A stretch of 18,109 bases of DNA from an uncultured Capnocytophaga sp. (lineage in GTDB: Bacteria; Bacteroidota; Bacteroidia; Flavobacteriales; Flavobacteriaceae). The notes below the pieces were generated by a model, which was not told where the DNA came from, did not search any database, and saw nothing but the letters and a program-made list of their open reading frames with translations. The stretch lies in contig NZ_CALHGG010000116.1 in NCBI RefSeq assembly GCF_938029845.1, positions 1 through 18,109 of the forward strand. Direction: 5' to 3'. Below, in pieces: positions 7,173 through 16,222 of the stretch. How positions within the stretch are numbered: position 1 is the first letter of the stretch; the number at the start of each line of letters is the position of its first letter. The translations under genes and the position numbers were made by a program.

Positions 7173-10100
7173 ATGAAGGACTTTTTTTACTACCTTATGG
7201 CCTGCCTCCTATTGGTGGCTTGCTCCAAAAACAATCGCCAAAAAGATAGCGATCCTACGCTCTTTAGAGAATACATCACAGGCTTTAGTGCAGGAACTAT
7301 TCCCGCCAATGGTCCTATTGAGGTCATTCTTACTGAAGCCCTAAGCGAAGACAAAATCAAGGATTTGGATACCTCGAAACTCTTTGAATTCTCCCCCGCT
7401 GTGGAGGGTAAGGTGATTTTTGAGGGTAGCTTGCTCAAGTTTGTTCCTAATGAATCCTTGGAACATAACAAGGAGTATGCCGTTACACTACACTTGGATA
7501 AGCTCTTTGAGGTAAAGAAGGACTTAAAAAGTTTCTTTTTCCATGTACGTACCCAAAGTCTTCTTTTTGAAGTCAATATACGTGACTTACAATCTTATAG
7601 CCGAGACTATTATTTCCTCAATGCCTATTTGGAAGCCAGTGACAATATCTCCCCCAAGATGCTCCCTGAGTTGATTTCCGCCTCTATTGATGGGGAAAAA
7701 CTCCGTATAAAACCACAAACAACCGAGAGTAGCACTCATATTGCTTTCATCGTGGATAGTATCCCCACCCCTAAGGACGAACAACAGACCCTTCGTATTT
7801 CTTGGGATGGTGACGCTCATGACATAGAAAGCAAAGGGGAAAGCTCCCTTACCATTCCTACTAGTAACCAATTTGGTGTAGTACAACTGCTTCAGAATGA
7901 AGGAGAATACAATTCTTTCAGTATAATTTTCTCCGCTCCCTTAGATAAGAAACAAGACCTAAGGGGACTTGTCTCCGTACCTCAATATGAAGGAGAGTTC
8001 AGATACTCCATCTCCGGTAATATCCTCAAGCTATATGCTGATGAGAATTTTGAAAAAGAAGTCACTATAAAGGCTTTCCAAGGAATCCGAAGCCAATATG
8101 GGGAACGTATGAGCTATGATTATACAGGCAAGTTGGTATTTGATCCTATCAAGCCTGAAGTGCGCTTTGTTCGCAATGGTACTATACTACCTAGCTCCCA
8201 AAACCTAAAGGTAAATTTCCAAACGATCAACCTAAAGGCAGTAGAGGTGAGCGTAATGAAGATCTATCAGAACAACATCTTGCAGTTCTTGCAAGACAAC
8301 AACCTAGGTGGAAGCTATAACCTGCGCCGTGTTGGGGCTACCATCGCTCGTAAGGTGATTCCTATCCGTGGCCTTGGCAAAGGCTCTCTATCCAAATGGA
8401 GTACTCATGCCATTGATCTTTCCAAAATTATCTCGCCTGAACCTGGTGCTATCTACCGTGTCAAGTTGGACTTCAAGAAAGAATATGCGCTGAATTGTAA
8501 CAACGATAGCACACCTATCAAAGAAGAAAATCTAAACATAGCAGAAGAAGGTGCTGGCGATTATGATGACTATGATTACTATGACTATGACTGGGAAGAA
8601 AGAGATGACCCTTGTAAGGATAGCTATTATTACAATAGGTCAGTAGAAACGAACATCTTAGCCTCAGACTTAGGGGTATTGGTCAAACGAGGACAGAACA
8701 ATGACTATATGGTTGTGGTCAATAATCTGCTCACCACGGCTCCTGTAAGCGGTGCCAAAGTGGAACTCTATGATTATCAACAACAAAAAATCGCGGAGGC
8801 TACCTCCAATTCTGATGGGAAAGCGGTAGTAACTACCTCCAAGCGTGCTTATTTTGTCATTGCCCAAAAGGATAAGAACACTACCTATGCCAAGATAGAT
8901 GATGGTTCTTCCCAATCAGTGAGCAAGTATGAGGTAGGGGGCTTAGAGCTTGAAAAAGGACGTAATGCCTTTATCTATACCGAACGTGGCGTATGGCGCC
9001 CTGGTGATAATATATCCATAGGTTTCGTTTTCAATGACTTTGCTAATAAGTTACCCGAAAGCCTGCCCATCAAGCTCACGCTCTCCGATCCTAGTGGAAA
9101 AGTGGTACAACAGTTGGTAAAAACCTCTACCCCTGAAAACCATTACTTGTTCAACCTAAAAACAAGCCCCGATGCCCCTACAGGTAACTGGACTTGCCAA
9201 ATCACTGTGGGTGGTAGCTCCTACTCCAAAACAATTAAGGTAGAGACTGTTAAGCCCAACCGCTTGAAGATCAACAATAGCTTGTCAGAGAAATTTATCT
9301 CCTTTGAAGGGGAAAATGCCTCCTTACAAGTGGATTGGCTACAAGGAGTACCTGCAAGCAATATAAAGGTGGATATCACAGGAAAAATTTATCCTAAGGT
9401 GAATCCTTTCAAGGGCTACGAAAACTATACCTTCCACAATACCTCTTTTGAGTTCTCCTCCGAAGAGATTGCTGTATTCAGTGGAAATACGAACGAACAA
9501 GGAAAGGCTTCATTCTTCTTCTTGCCCAAAGAGTTGAAAGATGCCCCTCAAATGCTAAAAATCAACCTCTTGACCCAAGCCAATGAGCAAGGAGGCGACT
9601 TTAGTACCGATGTTACTTCGGCTACTTATTCTCCTTTCTCATCTTATGTGGGAATCAAGGCGCCTAACGATAGTTATTACTATGAGACAGGCAAGCCTGT
9701 TAAGTTCCAGACAATAGTCCTTTCCGAAAGAGGAAAGCCTATCAGTGGCCGTAGGGTGAAGCTATATGCTTATAAGTTGGATAAAAATTGGTGGTGGGAC
9801 GTTTCCGAATTCAACATCTCCACTTACAACGCCTCCGATTCTAAAACTCCTGTCTTTACCTTAGAAACAACTACAGGCGGGGATGGAAAGGCTACCTTTG
9901 ATGTCAATATAGAAAGAGGTCAATCTGGTCGCTACTTCTTCTTAGCCGAAGACAGTCAGAGCAACCACGAAGCTGGTGTTGATGCTCGCTTCTATTCTTG
10001 GGGAGACAATGACGAAGATGCCGGAGTAGAAGCTACTATGCTTATGCTCTCCACCGATAAAAAAGATTATAAGGTAGGAGAAAAAGCCGTTATCTCTTTC

Positions 10101-12617
10101 CCTTCCGATGCTGACGGACGCGCACTCATCTCTGTAGAAAATGGTAGCAAAGTGCTAAATACTTATTGGGTGAATACCCAAAAGGGTAAAACAACTTACC
10201 AAATACTTGTTACTGAAGAAATGGCACCTAATGCCTATCTGTACGTTTCGCTCCTACAACCTCATGCACAGACCAAGAATGATGCCCCTATCCGCCTCTA
10301 TGGAATTGCTCCTATCTCAGTATACAATCCAAAAACAAAATTGGAACCTATTATTGAGATGCCTGAGGTATTACGCCCTGAAAAACAAGTAACGATCAAG
10401 GTAAGAGAGAAATCGGGCAAGCCTATGACTTACTCCTTGGCGATCGTGGAGGACGGACTGCTTGACCTTACCCGATTCAAGACACCTAACCCTTGGAATA
10501 CCTTCTTTGCCAAAACAGCTTTAGGAGTCAAGACTTGGGATATCTATAACGATGTCATCGGTGCTTTTGGGGGTACTATCAACCAGATATTTAGTATCGG
10601 GGGGGACGAAGACTTAGGAGTTGGTAAGGCTAAAAAGGCCAACCGATTCAAGCCTCTCACTATCGTACAAGGTCCTTTCACGCTCAAGGGAGGAAGCCAA
10701 ACCCACCAGATAGACATCCCTAATTATATAGGCTCTGCTCGTGTAATGGTAGTGGCTTCCAATGTAAAGGAAAATGCCTTTGGTAGTGCCGAGAAAACAG
10801 CTACTATCAAGAGTCCTGTGATGGTGTTGGCATCTTTGCCAAGAAAGGCCGTTCCTGGGGAAACCATTACGCTACCTGTTACCGTTTTTGCCAATGAAAA
10901 ACAGGTGAAAAACGTGACTGTTCGTGTAAAGACCAATGAGAAATTCTCTCTATTCAGCGAGGCACAACAACAACTGTCCTTTACAGAACCTGCTGAGAAA
11001 ATGGCTTATTTCTCTCTCAATGTCAATGAAGCAGGTATCGGTAAGGTAACTGTAGAAGCTACTGCAGGAGGTGAAAAATCAACCTATGAGGTAGAAATGG
11101 ACGTGTATAACCCTAATCCTAAAGTATATCAGGTAAAGAGTGTAGTATTGCAACCCAACGCATCTCAAAATATTGGTTTTGAAGTATTTGGAGAAAAGGG
11201 CACCTATACCAGTGTCTTGGAGGTATCCTCTTTCCCTGGGGTGAACCTCTCCCAACGCTTGAAATACCTGATTGATTACCCTCATGGTTGTGCCGAACAG
11301 CTGACCTCCAAGGGCTTCCCTCAGTTGTACTTGGCTGATTTTGAAACACTCTCTACCAAGCAACAACAGGAAGTACAACAGAATGTGAGTGCTACTATCC
11401 GTAAGCTCGCTGAGAATCAACTCTCCAATGGAGGTTTCTCCTACTGGCAAGGCTCTGACCATGCCGATGAGTGGGCTACTTCCTACATAGGTCAGTTCTA
11501 TATAGAGGCTGAAAAACGAGGCTTCTCTTTGCCAGCAGGTAGCAAAGCCAAATGGCTCAGCTATCAGAAGATGATGGCGCGCAATTGGAGGTACGATGGG
11601 GAATACTCTACTTTCGAGCAGGCTTATCGCCTCTATACTTTGGCATTGGCCAATAGTGCCGATATAGCTTCTATGAATAGGCTCAGGGAGATGTCCACCT
11701 CTATGGTAAGCAATGCGGCTCGTGCCCGCTTAGCGGCTGCCTATGCGCTAGCTGGTCAGAAGAAAGTAGCCGAAACCCTATTCAGCAAGGTGAAGCTCGA
11801 TGCTCAGGAAGATGACTATCATAACTATGGCTCACCCCTTCGCAATCAGGCGATGGGTCTGGAAACGGCTCTACTACTGGGCAAAGCGGAATTGGCTGCT
11901 GACCTAGCCTTGGAGATCTCCGATAAGCTCTCCTCTAACGAATGGCTCAGTACCCAGACAACCGCCTACAGCCTCTATGCTATGGCGCGTTATGTAGCTA
12001 AGAACAAGACAGGTAAGAACTGGACGCTCAACTATCAACTCGGTAAAGAAAGCGCTACGCTCTCCAATAGCCCAAGTGGTTATGCTTCCAAAGTGCTCTC
12101 AGCCTCTGTTGGTAATCACAAAATTGCCTTACAGAACAAGTCAGGAGTAACCCTCTATGCACGTGTGGTTAGCAGTGGTATTCCACCTGTAGGTAAGGAA
12201 TTGGTACAAGAGAACGGGCTTAAGATCTCCACCTCCTATACCTCCAAGAATGGAACACCTTCGGTAGCTTTACTGCCACAAGGAACCAACTTTACCTGCA
12301 CCATCTCGGTGACCAACACCACTCAAAGCAGGGTTACCAATGTAGCTCTTACCCAGTTTGTTCCCTCAGGTTGGGAGATTATCAATACCCGATACACCGA
12401 CTATAACACCGATAGCAGCCGATGGGATTATGCTGATATCCGAGATGATAGAGCCTACATCTATTTTGACCTCTCCGCAGGAGAAACCAAGACATTTACG
12501 CTCAAGCTCAACGCTTCGTACAAGGGACAATATTACCTCCCAGGCACCCATGCTGAAGCTATGTACAATATCAAGTACAATACCCGCAATGCTGGAGAAT
12601 GGATTAAGGTAGAATAA
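7173..12617 (+). CDS. Alpha-2-macroglobulin-family lipoprotein (MG-domain protease trap)
   Basis: Giant envelope protein (1814 aa) of the bacterial alpha-2-macroglobulin family, which covalently traps foreign proteases. The N-terminus is a lipoprotein signal with lipobox LVAC, Cys17 being the lipidated residue. Then come an SbsA/Big-type Ig-like domain (about 30-110), macroglobulin domains including the typical ERGVWRPGD segment (about 602-610), a second set around GSARVMVVASN (about 1185) and the thioester domain with GCAEQ. The reactive Cys is 1373 and Gln 1376, fitting CxEQ, so the trap looks chemically competent. A Tyr/Asp-rich low-complexity stretch begins at 463 between domains. Downstream of the Cys lies QKDSD, similar to the Capnocytophaga lipoprotein export signal, so surface exposure is possible. 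In proteobacteria the partner is PbpC; no pbpC gene is next to it here. The next gene follows after 29 nt with no terminator, so it probably heads an operon. Confidence 0.92.
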   Translation: MKDFFYYLMACLLLVACSKNNRQKDSDPTLFREYITGFSAGTIPANGPIEVILTEALSEDKIKDLDTSKLFEFSPAVEGKVIFEGSLLKFVPNESLEHNKEYAVTLHLDKLFEVKKDLKSFFFHVRTQSLLFEVNIRDLQSYSRDYYFLNAYLEASDNISPKMLPELISASIDGEKLRIKPQTTESSTHIAFIVDSIPTPKDEQQTLRISWDGDAHDIESKGESSLTIPTSNQFGVVQLLQNEGEYNSFSIIFSAPLDKKQDLRGLVSVPQYEGEFRYSISGNILKLYADENFEKEVTIKAFQGIRSQYGERMSYDYTGKLVFDPIKPEVRFVRNGTILPSSQNLKVNFQTINLKAVEVSVMKIYQNNILQFLQDNNLGGSYNLRRVGATIARKVIPIRGLGKGSLSKWSTHAIDLSKIISPEPGAIYRVKLDFKKEYALNCNNDSTPIKEENLNIAEEGAGDYDDYDYYDYDWEERDDPCKDSYYYNRSVETNILASDLGVLVKRGQNNDYMVVVNNLLTTAPVSGAKVELYDYQQQKIAEATSNSDGKAVVTTSKRAYFVIAQKDKNTTYAKIDDGSSQSVSKYEVGGLELEKGRNAFIYTERGVWRPGDNISIGFVFNDFANKLPESLPIKLTLSDPSGKVVQQLVKTSTPENHYLFNLKTSPDAPTGNWTCQITVGGSSYSKTIKVETVKPNRLKINNSLSEKFISFEGENASLQVDWLQGVPASNIKVDITGKIYPKVNPFKGYENYTFHNTSFEFSSEEIAVFSGNTNEQGKASFFFLPKELKDAPQMLKINLLTQANEQGGDFSTDVTSATYSPFSSYVGIKAPNDSYYYETGKPVKFQTIVLSERGKPISGRRVKLYAYKLDKNWWWDVSEFNISTYNASDSKTPVFTLETTTGGDGKATFDVNIERGQSGRYFFLAEDSQSNHEAGVDARFYSWGDNDEDAGVEATMLMLSTDKKDYKVGEKAVISFPSDADGRALISVENGSKVLNTYWVNTQKGKTTYQILVTEEMAPNAYLYVSLLQPHAQTKNDAPIRLYGIAPISVYNPKTKLEPIIEMPEVLRPEKQVTIKVREKSGKPMTYSLAIVEDGLLDLTRFKTPNPWNTFFAKTALGVKTWDIYNDVIGAFGGTINQIFSIGGDEDLGVGKAKKANRFKPLTIVQGPFTLKGGSQTHQIDIPNYIGSARVMVVASNVKENAFGSAEKTATIKSPVMVLASLPRKAVPGETITLPVTVFANEKQVKNVTVRVKTNEKFSLFSEAQQQLSFTEPAEKMAYFSLNVNEAGIGKVTVEATAGGEKSTYEVEMDVYNPNPKVYQVKSVVLQPNASQNIGFEVFGEKGTYTSVLEVSSFPGVNLSQRLKYLIDYPHGCAEQLTSKGFPQLYLADFETLSTKQQQEVQQNVSATIRKLAENQLSNGGFSYWQGSDHADEWATSYIGQFYIEAEKRGFSLPAGSKAKWLSYQKMMARNWRYDGEYSTFEQAYRLYTLALANSADIASMNRLREMSTSMVSNAARARLAAAYALAGQKKVAETLFSKVKLDAQEDDYHNYGSPLRNQAMGLETALLLGKAELAADLALEISDKLSSNEWLSTQTTAYSLYAMARYVAKNKTGKNWTLNYQLGKESATLSNSPSGYASKVLSASVGNHKIALQNKSGVTLYARVVSSGIPPVGKELVQENGLKISTSYTSKNGTPSVALLPQGTNFTCTISVTNTTQSRVTNVALTQFVPSGWEIINTRYTDYNTDSSRWDYADIRDDRAYIYFDLSAGETKTFTLKLNASYKGQYYLPGTHAEAMYNIKYNTRNAGEWIKVE

Positions 12618-12646
12618 ATAATTATAAAATTGCATCTTTCAAGAAT

Positions 12647-13129
12647 ATGATAACATTTGACCAAATTGATTTAATTCTATTAGACGAATTACAAAGAGAT
12701 AGTAAGCAGTCAGTAAAGGAACTGGCTAAGAAAGTAAATCTTTCTATCACTCCTGTACACGAGCGCATCAAGAAGCTTGAAGCCCTCAATGTAATTCAAA
12801 ATTATGTAGCCGTAGTGAATCCCGATGCCTTGGGAAAAACCTTGGTCGCTTATTGCCAAGTGAAACTCATTCGCCACCAAGAGACATTATTTGAGGAGTT
12901 CGAACAATATGTGCGCAGCCTTGATGAAGTACAAGAAGCCTATTACATGGCAGGTCCTTATGACTTCCTACTCAAGCTGATCCTCAGAGATATGAAGGAT
13001 TATCAAAACTTTGTGGTACATAAAATCTCTAAATTAGATATTATTTCCAATATCCAGAGCGCTTTCACCATTCAGAGTATCAAAAACACCTCTATGATTA
13101 AGTGTATATTGGACGAAAACAAGAAATAA
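12647..13129 (+). CDS. Lrp/AsnC-family transcriptional regulator
   Basis: 160-aa DNA-binding regulator of the feast/famine (Lrp/AsnC) type. It has an N-terminal helix-turn-helix at about 21-45 (SVKELAKKVNLSITPVHERIKKLE) and a ligand-binding RAM domain from about 66, with the family signature GPYDFLLKLILRD (103-115). Such proteins form dimers or octamers and sense amino acids or related metabolites; the ligand here cannot be read from sequence. It starts 29 nt after the macroglobulin gene, with only a weak -7-like box (12625-12632, one mismatch), and is followed after a single base by the deoxynucleoside kinase. It is therefore probably co-transcribed with both neighbours. Confidence 0.93.
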   Translation: MITFDQIDLILLDELQRDSKQSVKELAKKVNLSITPVHERIKKLEALNVIQNYVAVVNPDALGKTLVAYCQVKLIRHQETLFEEFEQYVRSLDEVQEAYYMAGPYDFLLKLILRDMKDYQNFVVHKISKLDIISNIQSAFTIQSIKNTSMIKCILDENKK

Positions 13130-13130
13130 C

Positions 13131-13745
13131 ATGCACTTTGCTATTGCTGGAAATATAGGGGCGGGCAAGACTACCTTGACTGCCCTACTTGCCAAGCATT
13201 ATAAGTGGGAGGCACATTACGAAGATGTATCCGATAATCCTTACTTAGATGATTTTTACTCCAATATGGAGCGATGGAGCTTTAACCTACAAGTGTTTTT
13301 CCTCAATAGTCGCTTCCGCCAAATCATTGATATTCGCCAGAGTAAAAAGGATTTCATTCAGGATAGAACCATCTATGAGGATGCTTATATCTTTGCTCCC
13401 AACTTACATGCTATGGGACTGATGACCGAGAGAGATTTTCGCAATTACCAATCACTCTTCGAGCTAATGGAAAGTTTTATTCAGCCTCCTGACCTACTCA
13501 TTTACTTGAGAAGTTCTATTGCCAATTTGGTCAATCAAATTCAAAAAAGAGGTCGCGAATACGAAAATAGTATTTCCATAGACTACCTCAGCAAACTCAA
13601 TGAGCGTTATGAAGATTGGATTCGTAGCTATGACAGAGGAAAACTCCTCATTGTAGATGTAGATAAGGTAGATTTTGTACAGAACCAAGAGGACTTAGGA
13701 GAAGTTATCCAGCGTATAGATACTTATATACACGGACTTTTCTAA
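13131..13745 (+). CDS. Deoxynucleoside kinase
   Basis: 204-aa cytosolic enzyme that phosphorylates deoxynucleosides with ATP in nucleotide salvage, of the dNK/dCK/dGK fold. The P-loop is GNIGAGKTT (7-15), the catalytic acidic residue is probably E31 in the YEDV segment, and the DRS-like motif is DRTIYED (78-84). The Arg-rich lid is near QKRGREYE, about residue 137. Length is normal for bacterial members. Bacterial relatives are often deoxyadenosine or deoxyguanosine kinases, but the substrate cannot be assigned here. The start codon follows the regulator's stop after one base, which suggests translational coupling. The stop codon lies inside the terminator hairpin. Confidence 0.92.
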   Translation: MHFAIAGNIGAGKTTLTALLAKHYKWEAHYEDVSDNPYLDDFYSNMERWSFNLQVFFLNSRFRQIIDIRQSKKDFIQDRTIYEDAYIFAPNLHAMGLMTERDFRNYQSLFELMESFIQPPDLLIYLRSSIANLVNQIQKRGREYENSISIDYLSKLNERYEDWIRSYDRGKLLIVDVDKVDFVQNQEDLGEVIQRIDTYIHGLF

Positions 13746-13758
13746 AGTCCTCTTTTTT
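13734..13758 (+). terminator. Intrinsic terminator overlapping the kinase stop codon
   Basis: A perfect 7-bp stem, GGACTTT (13734-13740) with AAAGTCC (13744-13750), has a 3-nt loop and is followed by TCTTTTTTC. The kinase TAA (13743-13745) is within the hairpin. It ends at the stop codon of the convergent gene. The T-run serves only + strand transcripts. Confidence 0.75.
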
Positions 13759-14828
13759 CATCTGTCTATATGGGTGAGGTAGTAGATAAGCATTCCCGTT
13801 ACATAATCATAATTCTGTATGCCTCCTTCTTGAGCATTGGCCTTTAGGAAAGTATCATAACTTTGCTTAAAAACCTCTTCCATGGGGTTTTCGTACTGTG
13901 TCCAAAAGCGATAAGCTTCGCTATAATTTTCTAAAATCCCTACTCGTAGTTGCTGCTTATACGCTTCATGTTTCTCAGACGATAACTGCCTTACTTCCTT
14001 AAGACAATAACGCAGCGCAAATAAGGTTGCACTGTACCTAAAATACAGCTCCTTATGGTGATAAGTAGCCAAAAAACCAATAAAATTAGCTTCCTTCTCC
14101 GAGGCATAGCCCAACTGATGTGCCACCTCATGGGCAGCTGTTACTGGAAAACTATAATGAGTAGCCAAGGCATTCACCTGTGCCTCTCCTGTAAAAGGAT
14201 TCAGATAGCCACTATACCCCATATAGGTAAGCACTTTGCTATATAAGGATGATTTAAGACTGGATGTATAGAGCGTAAATCTGGGAAACTTATAGGAAAG
14301 CACCTTATATCCTTGAGGTATTCTCTCATACACCTGTGTTGGAGTAAAAGGCAGCTTAGCCGCCTGTGATGCTGAGGGTTCTAATTGTTCGTGTAAGGTG
14401 TTCGCCTCCTTGATAAGTCTTTGGGTTGCCTGCTCTAGTTCTGCCTCTGTATAAGAAAAATCCCAACCCAATTGTACTGATAAGGGTTGCCTATAATAGT
14501 TAAACCCCCAAAGGAAATAAAACAAGCTCACCACTAGAACAAGTCCCTCCCCTACCTTTCTAAGGAAACGAAGAGGGCTCTTACGTAGCTGCTTAAAATA
14601 CCTAATGATATAATACACCGCCCCCAAGGGAAGTATTGTATAAAGCACATCCCCCACAGAAAAAGGAATCCAACCGAGCAAAAAACGTACTGTTCTGCCT
14701 ATATAGGGATAAAGCCCTGTACTATACCACTGCTCAGTAAGTGTTGGCTCATAGCGGAAAATCCCATACAGCACTACAAATAGCACTATATAAAGGAGCT
14801 TCCCATAAGTTGTATATTTCTTTCTCAT
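13758..14828 (-). CDS. DUF3810-type membrane zinc metalloprotease
   Basis: 356-aa inner-membrane protein. Hydrophobic segments lie at about 9-24, 48-76 and 94-110, followed by a large soluble domain. That domain contains TAAHEVAHQLGYASEKEANF, with the HExxH zinc motif at 233-237 and glutamates at 244 and 246, one of which is the likely third ligand in this gluzincin-like arrangement. This layout is that of the DUF3810 family found widely in Bacteroidota and Firmicutes; its substrate is not known. Its ATG overlaps the stop of the upstream 93-aa gene by 4 nt (14825-14828), so it is translated from the same message. It converges with the kinase gene, whose stop is 12 nt away. Confidence 0.88.
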   Translation of the reverse strand: MRKKYTTYGKLLYIVLFVVLYGIFRYEPTLTEQWYSTGLYPYIGRTVRFLLGWIPFSVGDVLYTILPLGAVYYIIRYFKQLRKSPLRFLRKVGEGLVLVVSLFYFLWGFNYYRQPLSVQLGWDFSYTEAELEQATQRLIKEANTLHEQLEPSASQAAKLPFTPTQVYERIPQGYKVLSYKFPRFTLYTSSLKSSLYSKVLTYMGYSGYLNPFTGEAQVNALATHYSFPVTAAHEVAHQLGYASEKEANFIGFLATYHHKELYFRYSATLFALRYCLKEVRQLSSEKHEAYKQQLRVGILENYSEAYRFWTQYENPMEEVFKQSYDTFLKANAQEGGIQNYDYVTGMLIYYLTHIDR

Positions 14829-15106
14829 TGGTTATCTAATATTTCTCTAATAACAACCATACTTTTTCGCAAGTCCTCTGTTGTAGCACAAGGAGGTAAA
14901 GTTATTTTCATCAGAAATGGTACTTCACTGTGTCCTGTTGCTCTATAGGCTTCTTTCCAAAATGTATGGCAACATTCACATCTATAAAGGGTAACCCATT
15001 GTGTAGGGTAAAAAGCTATCTCTTTATAAGCTATTTTATCTTGAAAGTTTTTGATTGATTCCCCCTCTACAATATCTGTTAACTGGCTACAAATACATTG
15101 TTTCAT
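14825..15106 (-). CDS. Small cysteine-rich orphan protein (zinc-ribbon-like)
   Basis: 93 aa, no signal peptide. C4 and C6 at the start plus C43, C45 and C46 in the segment LYRCECCHTFWKEAY suggest a small zinc-binding fold; C73 is extra. The pattern W-x2-LYRC-x2-C-x3-W resembles small accessory or immunity-like proteins found beside polymorphic-toxin genes, but I cannot name the family. It overlaps by 4 nt with genes on both sides (start at 15106, next start at 14828), which makes translational coupling very likely and supports it as a real gene. The role is unknown. Confidence 0.75.
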   Translation of the reverse strand: MKQCICSQLTDIVEGESIKNFQDKIAYKEIAFYPTQWVTLYRCECCHTFWKEAYRATGHSEVPFLMKITLPPCATTEDLRKSMVVIREILDNQ

Positions 15107-15438
15107 TGTATAATTTCAAAATTACTTTCTGTGGTACTCTCTACAAGTATAACTCCTCCATCACAGATAAGACAAAACCCATTTGCCTTATCTTCAATAA
15201 GATATTCTTGGGTTATTTCATTATAGGTAATCTCAAAAGAAGGATTGTGCCAGCTGAAATTTCCTTGTATATATTTACTTCCTATAAGTATAAGATATAA
15301 GGTTGCTGTTGTGTCCTTTTTTGTAAGGTATAGCACTACTCTCCTAAATGTAGGAGTATACTGGGTCAGAAGAACACTATCCGCTTTGAATTCTTTAAGT
15401 ATAGTACCAATAGTTGTAAGGTCTGTTATAGTATTCAT
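15103..15438 (-). CDS. Orphan small protein, beta-rich
   Basis: 111 aa, soluble, no signal peptide. The sequence alternates short hydrophobic strands (RVVLYLTKKD, TLYLILIGSKYI, GFCLICDGGVILVES) and includes the phrase GNFSWHNPSFEI, a layout common in small immunity-like proteins of Bacteroidota. Two cysteines are near residues 89-92. It starts 24 nt after the 252-aa gene and overlaps the 93-aa gene by 4 nt, so it belongs to the same message. No TAnnTTTG box was found in the 24-nt gap. Function not known. Confidence 0.75.
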   Translation of the reverse strand: MNTITDLTTIGTILKEFKADSVLLTQYTPTFRRVVLYLTKKDTTATLYLILIGSKYIQGNFSWHNPSFEITYNEITQEYLIEDKANGFCLICDGGVILVESTTESNFEIIQ

Positions 15439-15462
15439 TTCTGTAATTTCTTTTCAAAATTC

Positions 15463-16221
15463 TTATAATCCATTAATTTCATTTAGATTGAGGATCATAT
15501 TATTGTGTTCTGACATAAAATCACGTTTTTCTTTATCCAAATAATAAATGGGTATATGATGATATTTAGGATGGGTAGGTTTTAGGTCACACAAATCATT
15601 ATCCCAATCATATTCTAAACTGAAATCGGTAATATCTACTATAAGTGCTTGTATAGGAGTCAGTTCTACAAATATATCTATGTTGTTCTGAATATAATTA
15701 GCCTCTAAACTTCCTTTATAAGGATAAATACCTATGAGCTTAAGCATTCCAATAGTATCATTTTCAGATAGAAATGTTTCTATTGTTACTTTGCTTAGCT
15801 GGCTATCTCGTTCTAATTTTTCCATTTTAGGCAATTGCTCATAATGCTTATATGAGGCATTGGGAAACTTTTTGATGTTCTTTTCTATCAAAAAATTGAT
15901 AGCATCCAGTTTGCTTGTAAAAGGATTGGAAAATACTTTTTGAAGTGAGATAATCACTTCCTCTCTTATATTAGGAACAGTGTTGAAAATCAATTCTGTA
16001 AAATCTAAAATACGACATACAGCTTTAGCGTTTTCATCTAAATTCTTTTCTATAAAGTAGCTCAATAATTGTTGCTCATCAGGAGTATTTATACGCCCCT
16101 TAAACTTTAAGTAAGTTATCTGAAAATAGGTGTTTTTGAAAGCTGTCTTTTCAATAAACTCCAACCGAAAAGGAAATTTATCTTCTATATTGAAAGGAAT
16201 AAAGTGTACTTGTTTTTCCAT
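15463..16221 (-). CDS. Orphan protein, 252 aa, possible internal duplication
   Basis: Soluble protein with no signal peptide and no recognised family. Two regions look alike by eye. Residues about 32-77 have a strand-loop-helix course ending AVCRILDFTELIF, and about 158-208 have the same course ending ALIVDITDFSLEYDW. In each, a hydrophobic strand leads into D-[FI]-T-[ED], reminiscent of the STAS/SpoIIAA fold (strand, helix, then strand ending in Asp), but this is inference from a weak match. A Lys-rich helical segment separates the halves. It starts one base after the 115-aa gene's stop and precedes the 111-aa gene by 24 nt. Confidence 0.75.
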   Translation of the reverse strand: MEKQVHFIPFNIEDKFPFRLEFIEKTAFKNTYFQITYLKFKGRINTPDEQQLLSYFIEKNLDENAKAVCRILDFTELIFNTVPNIREEVIISLQKVFSNPFTSKLDAINFLIEKNIKKFPNASYKHYEQLPKMEKLERDSQLSKVTIETFLSENDTIGMLKLIGIYPYKGSLEANYIQNNIDIFVELTPIQALIVDITDFSLEYDWDNDLCDLKPTHPKYHHIPIYYLDKEKRDFMSEHNNMILNLNEINGL

Positions 16222-16222
16222 A

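Noticed and set aside
8559..8600. Tyr/Asp codon run in the macroglobulin gene as a slippage-prone contingency tract
   Set aside because: The run is imperfect at the DNA level (mixed codons), so frequent slippage is unlikely; it is more likely an acidic inter-domain loop.
12625..12632. Separate promoter for the Lrp/AsnC gene
   Set aside because: The box has a mismatch in TTTG, no -33 TTG at the right distance, and would leave almost no leader. Co-transcription is simpler.
15055..15544. Plus-strand open frames opposite the small orphan genes
   Set aside because: They overlap the minus-strand chain, whose 4-nt overlaps and start contexts are far more convincing.
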